The notes beneath the pieces are model-generated. The model had not been told where the DNA came from. It worked only from the letters and a program-made list of their open reading frames with translations, and made no database searches. Shown here one piece after another: positions 1 through 12,200 of a stretch of 64,000 nucleotides of DNA. The position numbers and the translations under genes are program-made. Source of the stretch: Benincasa hispida (Eukaryota > Streptophyta > Magnoliopsida > Cucurbitales > Cucurbitaceae); NCBI RefSeq assembly GCF_009727055.1, contig NC_052351.1, positions 59,542,860 to 59,606,859 on the forward strand. The letters are read 5' to 3'. Each line of letters begins with the position of its first letter. The first letter of the stretch is position 1.

Positions 1-35
1 ATATATCATATATTAGTTAGTTGAGTATATATCTT

Positions 36-212
36 CGTCGGGGTGGAGTGGGGAATCGGGGTGAGGACAGGGTAGGGTAGGTGTCGGAGAATGTAATCCC
101 GTCCCTGTTTAGTCAACAAAAAAAAAAATTTCCCCACTCTCTCCCTCATTCCCCGTCTAATCGGGGATTCCCCACCCCATTTGGGGCGGGGCCACCTCGC
201 GGGTTAAATGGA
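36..212. repeat. G/C-run repeat, possible MITE-like element
   Basis: A block of GGGG-rich sequence (gggtggagtgggg near 40-60) faces C-rich complementary runs (ccccactc, ccccacccc) at 130-180, separated by a short A-run, so the unit can fold back on itself. It ends with tggacatcgctag. Such simple-word inverted units followed by 'gacatc-ctag' recur in plant genomes. Two compositionally similar units lie near 6978-7508 and inside the intron at 49636-50190. No coding potential. The element class is inference. Confidence 0.4.
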
Positions 213-270
213 CATCGCTAGTTATTTCTCACCTCTTTTTTGCAAATAAAAATCTTATTTTTTTGCTATG

Positions 271-640
271 ATCTCTGCATCTCAGGAGATTGTGTAGATT
301 CTTGATGTGTATGAAAAGGCATCTGGTCAGGTTATCAACTACAATAAATCTGCTTTTATCTTCGACTATTGATTCTTACTTCTAAAAAGACAACTATATT
401 AGGTCATTCGAAGGTCAAAATGGTCAACAATCATGGAAAATTCTATATCAAGTCATCTGAAGGTCAAAATGGTCCACTCGTCCTTATCCAAGAATATTAG
501 GTGTCATTATCTTATATTAAGAATAAAGTGTTAGGGTTGGAAAGGTAGTTTGTTTTCAAATGTTGAAAAGAAGTATTTATCAAAGTTGTGGCTCAGGCTA
601 TTCCTAAAATAGAGAGGACGAGAATATGGATAAACATTTT
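271..640 (+). pseudogene. LINE (L1-type) reverse transcriptase remnant
   Basis: Plus-strand translation gives fragments typical of plant L1-type LINE RT: EKASGQVINYNKSAF near 330-355 (the family's 'ASGQ-IN--KS' block) and KEVFIKVVAQAIP near 570-610 (family: 'REVLIKAVAQAIP'). Several stops (tag, tga) interrupt the frame between them. The match stops where the E-type LTR begins near 645. A LINE RNase H-like fragment on the same strand at about 6300-6420 is probably the other side of the same element. Dead fragment; identification rests on recalled family motifs. Confidence 0.6.
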
Positions 641-644
641 ATAT

Positions 645-1922
645 CTAAGCATGTTTTTCTATAGAAAAATTACAGAGAGGAAAGGGATGAAGATAGACTT
701 ACCTTTGAAGAACTATTAAGAACTATTTCTTTCACGAATTCCTCTTCGACAGCAAGATCACGAACAAAATCTCTTTCTCATGAACATTGATTCATAGCAA
801 GGTCTCGAACATGACAATGAGGACAACACCACAATGGTTACTTTGTTATTCTCTAGGTGAAAATCAAGCAGAGTTTCGTGGGCTTGTTGTTTAATTTTGG
901 TGAAAGGGAAAAAAGAGCTCTTGAAAGAAAATAACAGAGGAAGAAGATGAAGATTGAGAGAATTTTTTTTTTGCAGATTCAATTTCTCGTTTGAATCCTT
1001 CAATAATTCCTCTGTCAATCAACCCATATGAGAGATGCGTGAGGGAGTTATCAAAAAACTCCCCACATTCATCATGAAAGAGAGTTATTTCCTATTTTAA
1101 TTTTAATTTAATTATATTACATTAATATAATTAAGTACAACCATATATTATATCCTTTATAATATATAACCTATAGTTTATTATATCACATATAATATAA
1201 CCTATAGTATTAATATAAATCATATTCACATTAATTTTAACTTATAGATTTTATATGAATCATATTCATATAATTAAAATTTGAATCATATTCAAATATT
1301 TATTTCCCTCATTAAATTTTATATTATAATGTATTACACACATTATATTAATTGCATCTCATACAATTAATTTGAAGAATTTAAATAAATCCAAAATTAG
1401 TTAATTCTCATTAGTTCTTATTGAGCTAACAAAGAAATCTTATGGACCTACAGATTAAAAGCTTCAATGATACGAGATTAATTAATTAAACGCTTTAATT
1501 AAATTAATCCTCATTCATTAACTGTCGATCACTTCATTAAAGACTGATAACTGCACTCTTTGCACAATAGATATATTTTTGCATCCATTGGATATAACCA
1601 ATCAACAATGTGTTGATTCTTCACAAATTGCTTGTAAGTACAATTGGATGAAAATTACTGTTTTACCCCTGTAGTTACATCTAACTTCTTAAGTAACACA
1701 GATCCTTCTAATGAACAATTAGTTATAGTCCCATTATAACTAGACCTCCTATTTGGCCAGTGAGAGAGTGAGGTACCTCACTGTTTAAGACCCAAAGTCA
1801 ACGGGAAGGAGTGAATTCCTTGTTGTGTAGCTTGTTCTCAACTCTCCACTTGGACGAATCCCCACAATAGTAGACATATTGAGTCAACGAAACTGGCCGC
1901 TCTCATCCATGTAGATCAAAGG
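645..1922 (-). repeat. Copia-type LTR, family E, copy 1 (left part)
   Basis: AT-rich LTR on the minus strand. The stretch around 1500-1900 ('taactgtcgatcacttcattaaagactgataactgcactc') has a close counterpart at 4690-4740 in E copy 2, and the cttacctttgaag start (about 700) recurs at 3848 and, with changes, 16930. The copy is split at 1922 by a solo LTR and resumes at 3311. The outer edge (about 645) is approximate, set where LINE similarity ends. Confidence 0.6.
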
Positions 1923-3310
1923 TGTTGGATCGATATGGCAACCCTAAAGGGGGGAGGGAGGGAGGGTGAATAGGGTTTAATTAAACTTTTTTTTTTCTAA
2001 AAATCCAATTAAACTAATTAATACATTTTTTTTATAAATAATAAGAAAAATTCAAATTATGCAACAAATAAGATGACAAAAAATGTGATAATTTAATTCT
2101 ATCAAATTTTAGCAAATAAATAAGAACAAACTAAAAACATAACAATTAAATGTTAAATTAATTACAAAAATAAAAAGGAAAGAGTTAGAGAAGAAGACAC
2201 CGTAATTTTTATAGTGGTGCGATCAAACTCGCCTACTCCACTTCCAAGCGCCTCTTGGAAATTTGAATAAAATCTTTTCGACTCTTTCCACGGATTAGAG
2301 CAACCGTCACACCACCCCTCCTTTTATGGGTTAAGAGCAAACGCATCCTTTCCACAGTTTAGGATCAACCGTTACAAATGTTGGAATTTTTGAAGAACAC
2401 AATACAACTCTCACTAGAGTGGATTTACAAGTTTAAGCACTCAACAAGTCTATCCTCACAAATACATAAAACTCTTTCAAGAATAAGATGAAAAGAAAAA
2501 ATTGGGAACTTAAAGAGAGCAACAAATGGAACTTTTGAGTTTTGGAGATTATAAAATGTAAAATTTGGAGAGGAAGATGGTTTTATATAGAGATAGAAAA
2601 ATTTTGGAAATCACAATTAATTTGGACCATTGAATTTTAGAAAAGAAAAATCAATGGTGGAGATTTTAAACTAAACTTAGTCGTTAGATACAAACAAAAT
2701 ATATATTAAATTCCTTTTCTTTTGAAATCATTTTCTTTTAAAATTAATCCAAAAAATAAAAAAACATACATGTGTAAAAAAACTAGCCGTTAGACACAAA
2801 CATAAATAAATTTAAATTTATTTCCTTTTAAATTCATTCTTTTTAAAGTCGATCCAAAAATAAAAAACATATCATGTAAAAAAAAACTAGCCGTTAGACA
2901 CAAACATAAAATAATATTAAATTTATTTTCCTTTTAAATTTCTTTTAAATTTCCTTTTTTTATTTTAAATCAATCCAAAAATTAAAAGTCCATCATATGT
3001 TAATCTCTTAATGATCCACCATTCAACCAATATGCTGCCACATGTCTACATGCAAATGGTCTGTTTATGTCATGTCATCCACCACGGTATTTTCTCTATA
3101 GACTTATTTCGGTCATATCGTCTTCGTTTTAGCTCCGATTTGAGTGATTCAAGAGGTGTTGGAATCGTTGTTTTGAGCTCTACACTATGACATATTAAAA
3201 CACTAAGATTTTCAGTAATTAAAAATTGAGTTTGTTATCATCAAAACATTGATTAATTAATTAATTAATTAAAATTAATTAATGTGAGATTAAGGGCCAA
3301 AAAGCCAACA
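1923..3310 (-). mobile_element. Solo LTR (copia-like) with AAAGG target duplication
   Basis: The insert begins TGTTGGATCG and ends AAAAGCCAACA, so the termini are TGTTGG/CCAACA. It is flanked by the direct repeat AAAGG at 1918-1922 and 3311-3315. The E-LTR sequence on either side is contiguous when the insert is removed (compare 5110-5150 in E copy 2). There are no coding motifs, only AT-rich sequence, a G-rich run at 1948-1968 and a (TTAA)n run near 3251-3285. A lone LTR of 1388 bp left by LTR-LTR recombination fits best; a small non-autonomous element is the alternative. Orientation (minus, starting TGTTGGCTTTTTGGCC) is inferred from common copia LTR starts. Confidence 0.75.
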
Positions 3311-3695
3311 AAAGGATCGCCCTCATAGCAAGGATTTCACAACTCACTCAGGATTAAAGTCAAGTCACTTAGGTCATCCTGGTGAAATATAAGTCTCTTC
3401 TAGTAATGGTGTAATGGTGTTATAAAGGGAGACTAATCATTTTGTGGTCCAATCTTATACAAACTCTTTGTGTAGGATACCCCCACTCATATGCCTCCAC
3501 ATGAATGATGAGGATCAGATCATTTGTAATACTTTACAACAATTGTAACAATTATAAAGTGGGTCGTATCCGCAGTATTATTAGGATAAGATATCCAACC
3601 TTGTCCATCTACTACAGACCATTCAGGTTATTACTTAAACATGATCCATCTGTATGTCACCACATACATGTTTAAGTTAAAGGATCTCAATGAAG
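3311..3695 (-). repeat. Family E LTR, copy 1 (right part)
   Basis: Continuation of the LTR broken by the solo LTR. The segments for 'gatcgccctcatagcaagg', 'catcctggtgaaatataagtctc' and 'atgaatgatgaggatcagatcat' match 5125-5350 in copy 2, 5843-6292 in inverse orientation, and 41180-41330. It stops near 3695 before the part that in copy 2 leads to the LTR start, so this copy is truncated where the next LTR abuts. Confidence 0.6.
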
Positions 3696-3711
3696 GTTCT
3701 TGAGTGGAAGC

Positions 3712-5640
3712 GATGGATCGTCCCAAATCCAATTTTTCAGAATTGATAAATTTACAAAAAAACGTATAGATCATGCAATTAATTAAAAACTATATAGCAT
3801 GCTAATAAGTAATTACAGAAGAATTAATTAGGGTTTCAGAAAACCCTTACCTTTGAAGACTTTTTTTCACGAATTCTTCTCATCTGTGTAAACCACAAAT
3901 GAAATCCAAATGGGTCAAATGGATACTAACACTTGGGAACCTTAGTATTCTTTGGTGAGAATCCAGGAGGTGTGGGCTGGTGATTTTGGATTTTTGTGAG
4001 GGAAGGGAAAATGTTTGAGAGAAGAGAGGAAGAGAAGGGGAATTTCTTCTTCTGAGAACATCAAACCCTTTTATGTCTTTTTTCCAGGAAAAAGAAGAAG
4101 ATTTAGGAACCGTATCCCACTAATATAAAGTGGAGAGAAAAGAGGGGGAGGGGAGGGAGTTACAACCCCTCCCTTAATTAATTTAAATTGATTTTAAATT
4201 AATAAAATTTATTTATTTAATTTAATTTACTATATATATTAATATGATAACTTACTTATCATATGATATATCAAATAAAACATATAACCTATAGTTTTAA
4301 TATTGTATCATATACAATATAATCTATTGTATCATATATAATATAATCTATAGTTTCTTTTCTCTTACAAATGACATTTAATATAAATCACATTTACATT
4401 AAATTTAACAATATGAATCCAATGCATAAAATTAATATTTGAATCATAATCAAATATTTATTTTCTCTCATAAATAATATAGTGTATCAAATATAATAAA
4501 AAAATTAATTAATTATATCATATATAATTAATTCCCTCAATTAATTTGAAAAATTCAAATTAATCCAAAAACTTATTCTAATTAAATCCTATTGAGCTAT
4601 TGAGGGGTCCTCATGGACCTGTAGCTTGAAGCTCCAACGATACGTGAATAATTAATTAAATTCTTTAATTAAAATATTCACCATCCGCTAACTGTCGGGC
4701 ACTCCATTAAAGACTGACAGTTGCACTCTTCGCACTACAAATATATTTATGTGTCAATTGGATATAACCAATCAACAGTATAATAATCCTTCACAAATTG
4801 CTCGTAAGTACAGTTGGGCCAAAATTACCGTTTTGCCCCTGTAGTTACATCTGACTCCTTGAGTACTACTGATCCCTCTAATGAAAAATAAGTCATATTC
4901 TAACTATGACCAAACCCCTCTCTAGCCAGGAGAGGGTATGGCGCCAAATTGTTCAAGCCCCAAAATTAGCCCTTAAGGGAGCAATTTATCTACTTACCCC
5001 CGACCCTTCAGGGAAGAAGTGAATTCCTGCTTGTGCAACTCTGTTTCCCAGCTCCCCAATTAGACAAATCTCCAAAATGGTAGGCTTATTGAGTCGGCGA
5101 TCTGGCCACTCTCAACCATACAAATCAAAGGACCGCCCTCACAGGTAGGAGTTCACAATTCACTTAGGATTTAGGTCATGTTACCTGTGGTCATCCTGGT
5201 GAAATGTAAGTCTCTATTATGAACAACAATATATAATGATACTAAACATTTTGTGGGCCGGTCTTATACAAACTTCTTTATATAGAATATCTCCGCTCAC
5301 ATGTCTCCACATGAATGATCAGGATCAAATCATTTATAGCACTTTACAACAATTGTAACACCTACAACGTGGGCCATACTCATAGTGTCATCAGGATAAG
5401 GTATTCAGCCTTATCCATCTAATACAGACCATTTAGATTATCACTTGAACATGATCCACTCGTATGTCTCTACATACGTGTTTGAGCTACAAGATAACCT
5501 TGGATGTTAGTTTATTGGTTTGTGGTTAATGCAACTAATTTTGAAATAAAATATCAAATATTTTATTACAAAAATAAAATTTTTGTACATTACAATTACA
5601 ACCTATGGGACCCTACAAGATTTAGGGCATCAACCCCAAT
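3712..5640 (-). repeat. Copia LTR, family E, copy 2 (3' LTR, minus)
   Basis: About 1.9-kb AT-rich LTR. On the minus strand it begins TGGGGTTGATGCCC (plus-strand end 5626-5640), a start I recognise from plant copia LTRs, and is preceded by a purine-rich tract (minus CAAATGGGAGATTAT, plus 5640-5655) that acts as the polypurine tract. The adjacent DNA encodes the end of a copia RNase H, so this is the 3' LTR of a minus-strand element. The left edge is approximate. Confidence 0.65.
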
Positions 5641-5842
5641 AATCTCCCATTTGACCTAAAGCTAGATGGGTGTACAATGTAAAAGTCATACTAAGATACA
5701 AAGTATACAAAATAATAAACTAGGGCACAAACCGCCCAATAGAAATCTCCCACTTGTCCTAGTCTAAATGTGGTCTCTCCCATAGACTCATACTCTACAG
5801 GTGATCCTCAAACACCTTAGTTGTGAGGGCCTTTGTAAATAG
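5641..5842 (-). pseudogene. Copia RNase H C-terminal remnant and polypurine tract
   Basis: Minus translation of about 5840-5770 gives FTKALTTKVFEDHL then a stop in place of Y, then SMSLWERP: the canonical tail of copia pol ('DPFTK-L...'). About 100 bp of 3' non-coding sequence and the polypurine tract next to the LTR follow. The element is cut at 5843 where an inverted LTR copy begins, leaving only the last 30 or so codons of pol. Non-functional. Confidence 0.6.
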
Positions 5843-6292
5843 TGTTGGGGTTGATGCCCTAAATCTTATAGGGTCCTATGGTTTGTAAATTTTGTATGAA
5901 CAAACATTTCTGTGATTAATAATATATGATATTTTATTCACCTTGTCTATGAAATATATGATATTTTAGTTGCATTAACCACAAATCAATAAACTAACAT
6001 TCATGGTTATCGTTGTAACTTAAACATGTATGTGGAGACATACAAGTGGAACATGTTTAAGTGATAACCTAAATGGTATGTAGTATATGGATAAGGCTGG
6101 GTACCTTATCATGGTGACACTGCAAGTATGGCCTGCTTTGTAGGTGTTACAAATGTTGTAAAGTGCTACAAGTGATTTGATCCTGATCATTCATGTATTA
6201 GACATGTGAGCGGGGATATTTTATACAAAGGAATTTGTATAAGATCAGACCATGAAATGTTTAGTTTGTTATATAACGCCATTCATAAATGA
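5843..6292 (+). repeat. Family E LTR, inverted partial copy
   Basis: Starts TGTTGGGGTTGATGCCC and runs forward as the reverse complement of roughly 5250-5640 (same 'cctaaatctta-agggtcc', 'catgtatgtggagac', 'gatcctgatcattcatg' words). It ends near 6292 where LINE-like sequence resumes. Together with copy 2 it makes an inverted repeat with arms of about 0.45 kb around a 200-bp centre. Confidence 0.65.
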
Positions 6293-6299
6293 TCCTTCA

Positions 6300-6500
6300 G
6301 GAGGTTTCTCATTGGTCTACTCCTCCACTTGGCTATTATTAGTTGAATTCTGATGCTGCCATTTTGGATGGTGTTATGGGTTTCGGTGACATTTTGATGT
6401 GTAACTTGAAGATCACCCTTCTTGGGCGAATTCTACTCTCCTATTTTATTCCCTTCTGTCTTCGATCTTTTTGTTTCCCGTTGTCGTTTTAAAAAAAAAA
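6300..6500 (+). pseudogene. LINE RNase H-like domain remnant
   Basis: Plus translation near 6318-6410 reads like the start of the RNase H-like domain of plant LINE proteins ('W--PP-G--KLN-DAA---G--G-G'): STPPLGYY, stop, LNSDAAILDGVMGFG. A short A-run (6491-6500) follows and could be the LINE tail. With the RT remnant at 271-640 it suggests one LINE split by the E-LTR block. Short and damaged, so moderate confidence. Confidence 0.45.
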
Positions 6501-6824
6501 GATGTTATACTAATTTTCTTTGAATTGTGTATGCTTCTTTACATCCTCTTTAACTATTATATTGTAACATGTTACTTTCTCGCTATCGTAAATAGAAAAT
6601 GTGAATGAAAAATTGTAGGGCTCACGATTGATAATATTTTTCAAAACCTCCAAACATAATTAATCAAGGGCTTCACCATAAGTTTTTATTATCCATATTC
6701 CCATTTCTTGATTATGTGAGATTCATACCATTTTTTTTTTTTAATTTTATACCATTTATCTTTTGTCTCTCCTTTAACCACACTTTTTTTTTTTACCTTC
6801 CCCTTTGCTCTTACCTTTTTCTTT

Positions 6825-6855
<31 letters not shown>

Positions 6856-6977
6856 CCTTAGGAAGAGATCATTTGGACCTACATTCTCATTTCTTCTTGC
6901 GATAGAGTGACCTACAACCAAACAATTAACAAGAAATAAGGCAAAAACTTATTTCAAATTGAATCGGTCACCATTCA
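6501..6977. other. Intergenic, low-complexity T/A runs
   Basis: No gene seen. Contains poly-T runs (6729-6742, 6785-6794, 6821-6830) and a poly-A run (6831-6855). The short open frame at 6716-6910 reads through these homopolymers (phenylalanine and lysine runs) and is not credible as a gene. Confidence 0.6.
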
Positions 6978-7508
6978 TCGGGTGTACATGGGTTGGGTTG
7001 GATTGGGTTGAGGGTATTTTTTAGACCAGCCCGAAAATTCGGGTTGATTTGATTGACAACTTAAATGACCCAAATAAAGTTTCTAACCCAACTCAACTCA
7101 ACCCTTAAAATTCGGGTTGGGTTGTCGGGTTATAACTTATTTTTTTATTTTTAATGAAAAATATGTAAATTTATATACAGACTAATAACTAAAATCACAT
7201 AAAATTAAGATGTTAAATATCAAATATCTATGATATTTATTGTAAACTTTAAACAAAGACAAATATCATAATAATTTTAAAAGAAAAATATTAAAAATTC
7301 AAATATTAATCAAAATCAAACTTTAAACAAAGAGGAATATATATAAAAATCAGGTTGGGTTGGATCAATTCAATTTTTTTTAGCCAACCCACAACCCAAC
7401 TCAACTCAATAAAAATAGAAAAATTCAACCTAACCCAATCCAACCCCTTACATTTTGGGTTGGATAGTCTGGATTGCTCGGATTGTCGAGTTATTTGAAC
7501 ATCCCTAT
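6978..7508. repeat. GGGTTGGGTT / AACCCAACTC inverted word repeat
   Basis: Starts atgggttgggttggattgggttg (6988-7010) and alternates GGGTT-rich blocks (6988-7060, 7110-7130, 7350-7365, 7456-7470) with complementary CAACCCAACTC blocks (7083-7105, 7384-7412), ending near ttatttgaacatccc (7490-7505). Many internal hairpins are possible. This resembles a class of short plant repeats built on one word; class not identified. No coding content. Confidence 0.5.
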
Positions 7509-7666
7509 ATATATATATATAAAAGGCAGGACAGAGAGAAACTTTTTGTATCAAATATACCCTTTGTTTAAAAGGATTTTCAATTATACTTTGATGGCAA
7601 TTTTGTCTTTAGACACAAATGTTATCTTATTAATTTCTAATTTAAACGTATATATATATATAATAA

Positions 7667-7697
<31 letters not shown>

Positions 7698-8729
7698 CAG
7701 CAGCTTACAGAAGAAGAAAAAGCAGCTTACCTTTTTTGTTTCAATCTCATTCAATGTATTATTTTAAATATATTACTTTTTAGTTTATCTTTCTTAATTT
7801 CAAATTTTCGTATAAAATATTTACCATTTTCTTAAAGAAAAATATTTAAAATTTAAGCAATAAGAAGTACATTCATTCAAAATTTAAATTTCATCGAACT
7901 ATATTATGTTCCAACACTAATTACATTATATTAAATAAAAAAAATATTTCACATACTCGTATACTCGCATTAACATGAACATTAATAATAACTTTTTAGT
8001 CATACATTTAATTTAAACGCTTTTAAAAATATCTAACTAAAGAATTTAAAGTGATAATAATATGTCCTATAGTTTAATAAAAGAATACTAACTATTTTTT
8101 AAAAAATAATCACGTAAATTAACACGCAAACAACATATTGTTTTTGACATTTACATTATAATTATAATTTAACAAAATAAAGATGCTAAATGTTTGGATT
8201 ATTATTATTATTATTTAAAAAAAACACTTATTTTTCATTCATTTGACACAAAAATCTTAATGTTTTTCTCTTTTCTTGATGAATATGGAACAGAGGATTA
8301 CATATTTCTTAGTCGTTAACACACAAGTTGTGCTAGGGTCACTTTTGTCCTTAATGTTGTTTTTTTAGTGTTTATTATAGTGAAAAAAGATATGAATTTT
8401 ACCTCTGAAAAACCATTTATAGATAAGGTAAAAGCCTTATGTTTCTCACTTGCTATTATTATTCTATAATTGATGGTGTTTCATTACAAGATAAAAAAAC
8501 AATAGAATATTAGAACTAATTTGAGATAGATCATAATTGAATTTGTATTCAATATTTTTATTATTAAAAAAACTTAAATTTGATATGATCAAATAAAATT
8601 GAAATTCCGCGTGCAATGCATGTACTGAAAAAAACTAGCAGAAAAAAAAAAGCATAGATACATTATATAAGACTAATCAATTCTATGTTGTCACTAAGCA
8701 TTAAGTAAACTTTTTTAGAAACAGAAATA
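7509..8729. other. Intergenic AT-rich DNA with an AAG microsatellite
   Basis: Contains a (TA)n run at 7507-7520 and 7647-7660 and an (AAG)n microsatellite at about 7669-7698, followed by cagcagcttac repeated imperfectly (7696-7730). No recognisable protein or RNA gene. An open frame across the microsatellite (7474-7767) encodes an arginine run and is an artefact of the repeat. Confidence 0.6.
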
Positions 8730-9072
8730 TGTTGTGAATTTGAGAAACACAACGGGAACACAGATATAGAGAAAATATAATATAATAACATATTTATATA
8801 AGAATATTAAATATATAAAATAAAATAACTAAAACATAAAATAACTAAAATTATAAAATTGGATAATATGAAAACTAGTGAAATTCTCACCAATGTACGT
8901 GTGATTTTAAGATCAACCAAATGTCACTATTTATAGGCAAAGTGGCAAGTAGAATGTGGGACTTATATGGACATCAAATATGAATAATTACAAAACATAT
9001 AGACAACATGAAGGGTGACATATAGCTTTGAGACACTAAACAATAGGCATCTATTTATTATTATAATATTCA
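8730..9072 (-). repeat. 3' LTR of the 8.7-14.4 kb Ty1/copia element
   Basis: 343-bp LTR, plus-strand ends TGTTGTGAATT...AATATTCA, matching 14080-14428 along its length with scattered differences. A TATA-like box (minus ctataaata, plus about 8927-8935) lies inside. Just to the right, the minus strand carries a purine-rich tract CTAAGAGGGAGTATTA (9073-9088), the polypurine tract, which fixes this as the 3' LTR of a minus-strand element. Flanking 5-mers are AAATA (8725-8729) and TAATA (14429-14433), a 4/5 match consistent with an aged target duplication. Confidence 0.85.
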
Positions 9073-9239
9073 TAATACTCCCTCTTAGATGCCCATAAAC
9101 ATATATATATGAAATATGTTTTGTTAAAACCTTACTAGGAAAAACCCAAAGGAAAAAAACTTAGTGAAGGAAAAAGAGTACATATTTTATATAATACATA
9201 CTCCTAGAAGAATACAATATATTTACTCCCCCTCACGAA

Positions 9240-12200
9240 AACATCACTTAAGATCTCTGAGTCGCCGCACTCCAATGTTGTGTACCATTTTTTCAAAAGT
9301 TGTGGTTTCTAATGTCTTTTATTTAATGTCTTTGTAAATAAGTCTGTCAGGTTATCCTTCGAACAAATTTGTTGTACAGTGATGTCGTCATTTTCTTCAA
9401 GATCATGAGTGTAGAAAAGCTTCGGTGAAATATGTTTTGTTCTATTTTCTTTAATATATCCTCCTTTGATTTGAGCTATACAAGTTGTGTTACCTTCATA
9501 TAATATTGTTGGAAGATTTTTATTAGAAGACAAGTCACATGGTTCACGAATGTGCTGAGTCATTGACCTTGGCCATACACACATTCTCAACTAGCCTCGT
9601 GAATTGCAAGAATTTCAGCATGATTTGAGGAAGTGGTCATCATAGTCTGTTTCACCGATCGCCATGATATAACAGTTGCTCCACATGTGAACAGATAACC
9701 TATTTGAGATCTAGCTTTGTGTGGATCAGATAATTATCCAGAATCTGTATAATTAACTAGATCAAAATTTGATTTATTTGAATAAAAAAACCCATATCGA
9801 TTGTTCCTCAGAGATAACGGAGTATGAGCTTAATTTTGTTCCAATGTATTTTTGTAGGAGAAGAACTACATCTAGCTAATATATTTACTAAAAATGGAAT
9901 ATATGGTCTTGTATTATTAGCAAGATACATAAGTGCACCAATTACACTAAGATATGGTACTTTAAGACTAAGAAGTTTTTCATTATCTTCTCGAGATTGA
10001 AATATATCTTTCTTTATATCCAATGAACGGATTTCTATTGGAATATTTAATGGATGTGCTTTGTCCATATAAAATATTTGCAAAATTTTTCCTGTATAAG
10101 TTGACCGATGAATTATTTCATCTACTAATGCTCAATTTGTATACCAAGGCAAAATTTTGTTTTTCTGAGATCTTTCATCTCAAATTCTTTCTTAAGATAT
10201 TCTATTGCCTTTGAAAACTCTTCAAGAGTTCCAATTATATTCAAGTCATCAACATATACAGTTATAATAGCAAATCCTTTATTGTGATTTCTTTATAAAA
10301 ACATATGAACATATTGGATTATTTTGATATCTTTCTTTCAATAAATATCTATTCAGGTGATTGTACCACATCCGTCCTGATTGTTTCAATCCATATAGTG
10401 ATCTCTATAACTTTATTGAGTACCATTCCCGGGAATTTGATGTATATATTTCAAGTACCTTAAATCCTTCTAGGATTCTCATATACATATCATTATCAAG
10501 AGATCCATATAAATATGTTGTGACTACATCCATAAGATGCATATCTAGATTTTATACACAATCAAGCCAATTAAATATCTTAATGTAATTGCATCAACCA
10601 CCGAAGAATATGTCTCCTTAAAATCAAATACCAGGTCTTTGTGAAAAACCCTGTGTAACTAATCTTGCTTTATTTCTTGTGACCTTATTATTTTCATTTC
10701 TTTTCCTCAAAAATACCCATTTGTATCTCACAGGTTTAACGCCTTCTAGTGTTCGGACTACAGGTCCAAAAACCTGACGTTTTGAAAGTGAGTTTAATTC
10801 TACCTCGATTGCTTCTTTCTACTTAAGCCAATCTTTTCTACGTCGACATTCTTCAACAGATTTTGGTTTAGGGTCTTCATTTTTAGGTATAATATCAAGA
10901 GCAACATTATATGCAAAAATGTTGTCAATAATTACATTAGTTCAATTCCATCTTTTTCCTGTCATAACATAATTTATTGAAATCTCATTATTATCTTTAG
11001 GTATTTCACCTTCCTCACTAGTCATGTTGAGGATTTCTTTATGGGTATTTACATCCTTAACCAAGTCTTTTTCACTATTAATTATTTTTTGTTTTCAAGG
11101 ATTTTTATCTTTGGAACCCACTGGTCTACCACGTTTCTGGCGTGTTCTAGACTCATTAGTGACAACTTGTTGTGTTGGGATATCATTTTTTTATGGAACA
11201 TTTGCAGCTGGTATATGTGACTTAGTCATTGTATTTGCATCTATAAATGGATCTAGTAATTGATTTTCTATATTTTTCAAATGAATTATTTGTTGAACTT
11301 CAAGTTCACATTGATCTGTACGAAGATCTAAATGAGACAATAACAATGCATTCCATGTAATTTCTTTTTTTCAACTTCTTATTTCCTCCCCTAATGTTGG
11401 AAAATTTGTCTCACTAAAATGACAATTAGCAAATCGTGCAGTAAATACATTACCCGTCAGGGGCTCAAGATATTTAATAATTGATAGGGAATCATATCCA
11501 ACATATATTCCTAATCTTCTTTGAGGACCCATCTTAGTGCATTGTGGAGGAGCAATTAGAACATATACTGCACATCCAAAAATTCTCAGATGGGAAATAT
11601 TTGACTCATGGCCATAAGCTAATTGTAATGGCCAATACTTATGATACTGACCTAATGCATACAAGTGACACTGCATGCAAAATAGCATGTCCCCATACAA
11701 ATGAAGAAAATCTAGCTCTCATAAGTAATGGTTTTGCAATTAATTGCAAACGTTTTATAAATAATTCTGCTAAACCATTTTGTGTATGAACAAAAGCTAT
11801 GGGATGTTCAACACTTATCCCAATTGACATACAATAATCAAAAGCTTGGGATGTAAATTCACCAGCATTATCAAGACGAATGGTCTTAATTGTATAATCA
11901 GGAAATTGTGCTCTTAACTTAATCAAGATTTCGACTTGATAATAAGCACATGTATTACCATTTGCTGGATGCATCTATTAATACCATAAAATATTTAAAT
12001 GGTCCACTTAATGCGTTAATGGGTCCACATATATCACCATGAATTCATTCTAAAAATGCAGGTGATCCAGTCCCCACTTTAGTTGGTGATGGTCTAATTA
12101 TCAATTTTCCTTGAGAGCAAGCATCACAAGATAATTCATTAGATTGAAGAATCTTCTGGTTCTTCAATGGGTATCCATTTGAATTCTCAATAATTCTCTT

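Noticed and set aside
6716..6910. Small membrane protein (Phe/Leu-rich)
   Set aside because: Encoded by T and A homopolymer runs; a low-complexity artefact.
7474..7767. A small basic protein with an arginine run
   Set aside because: The run is the translation of the (AAG)n microsatellite at about 7669-7698. No conserved flanks.
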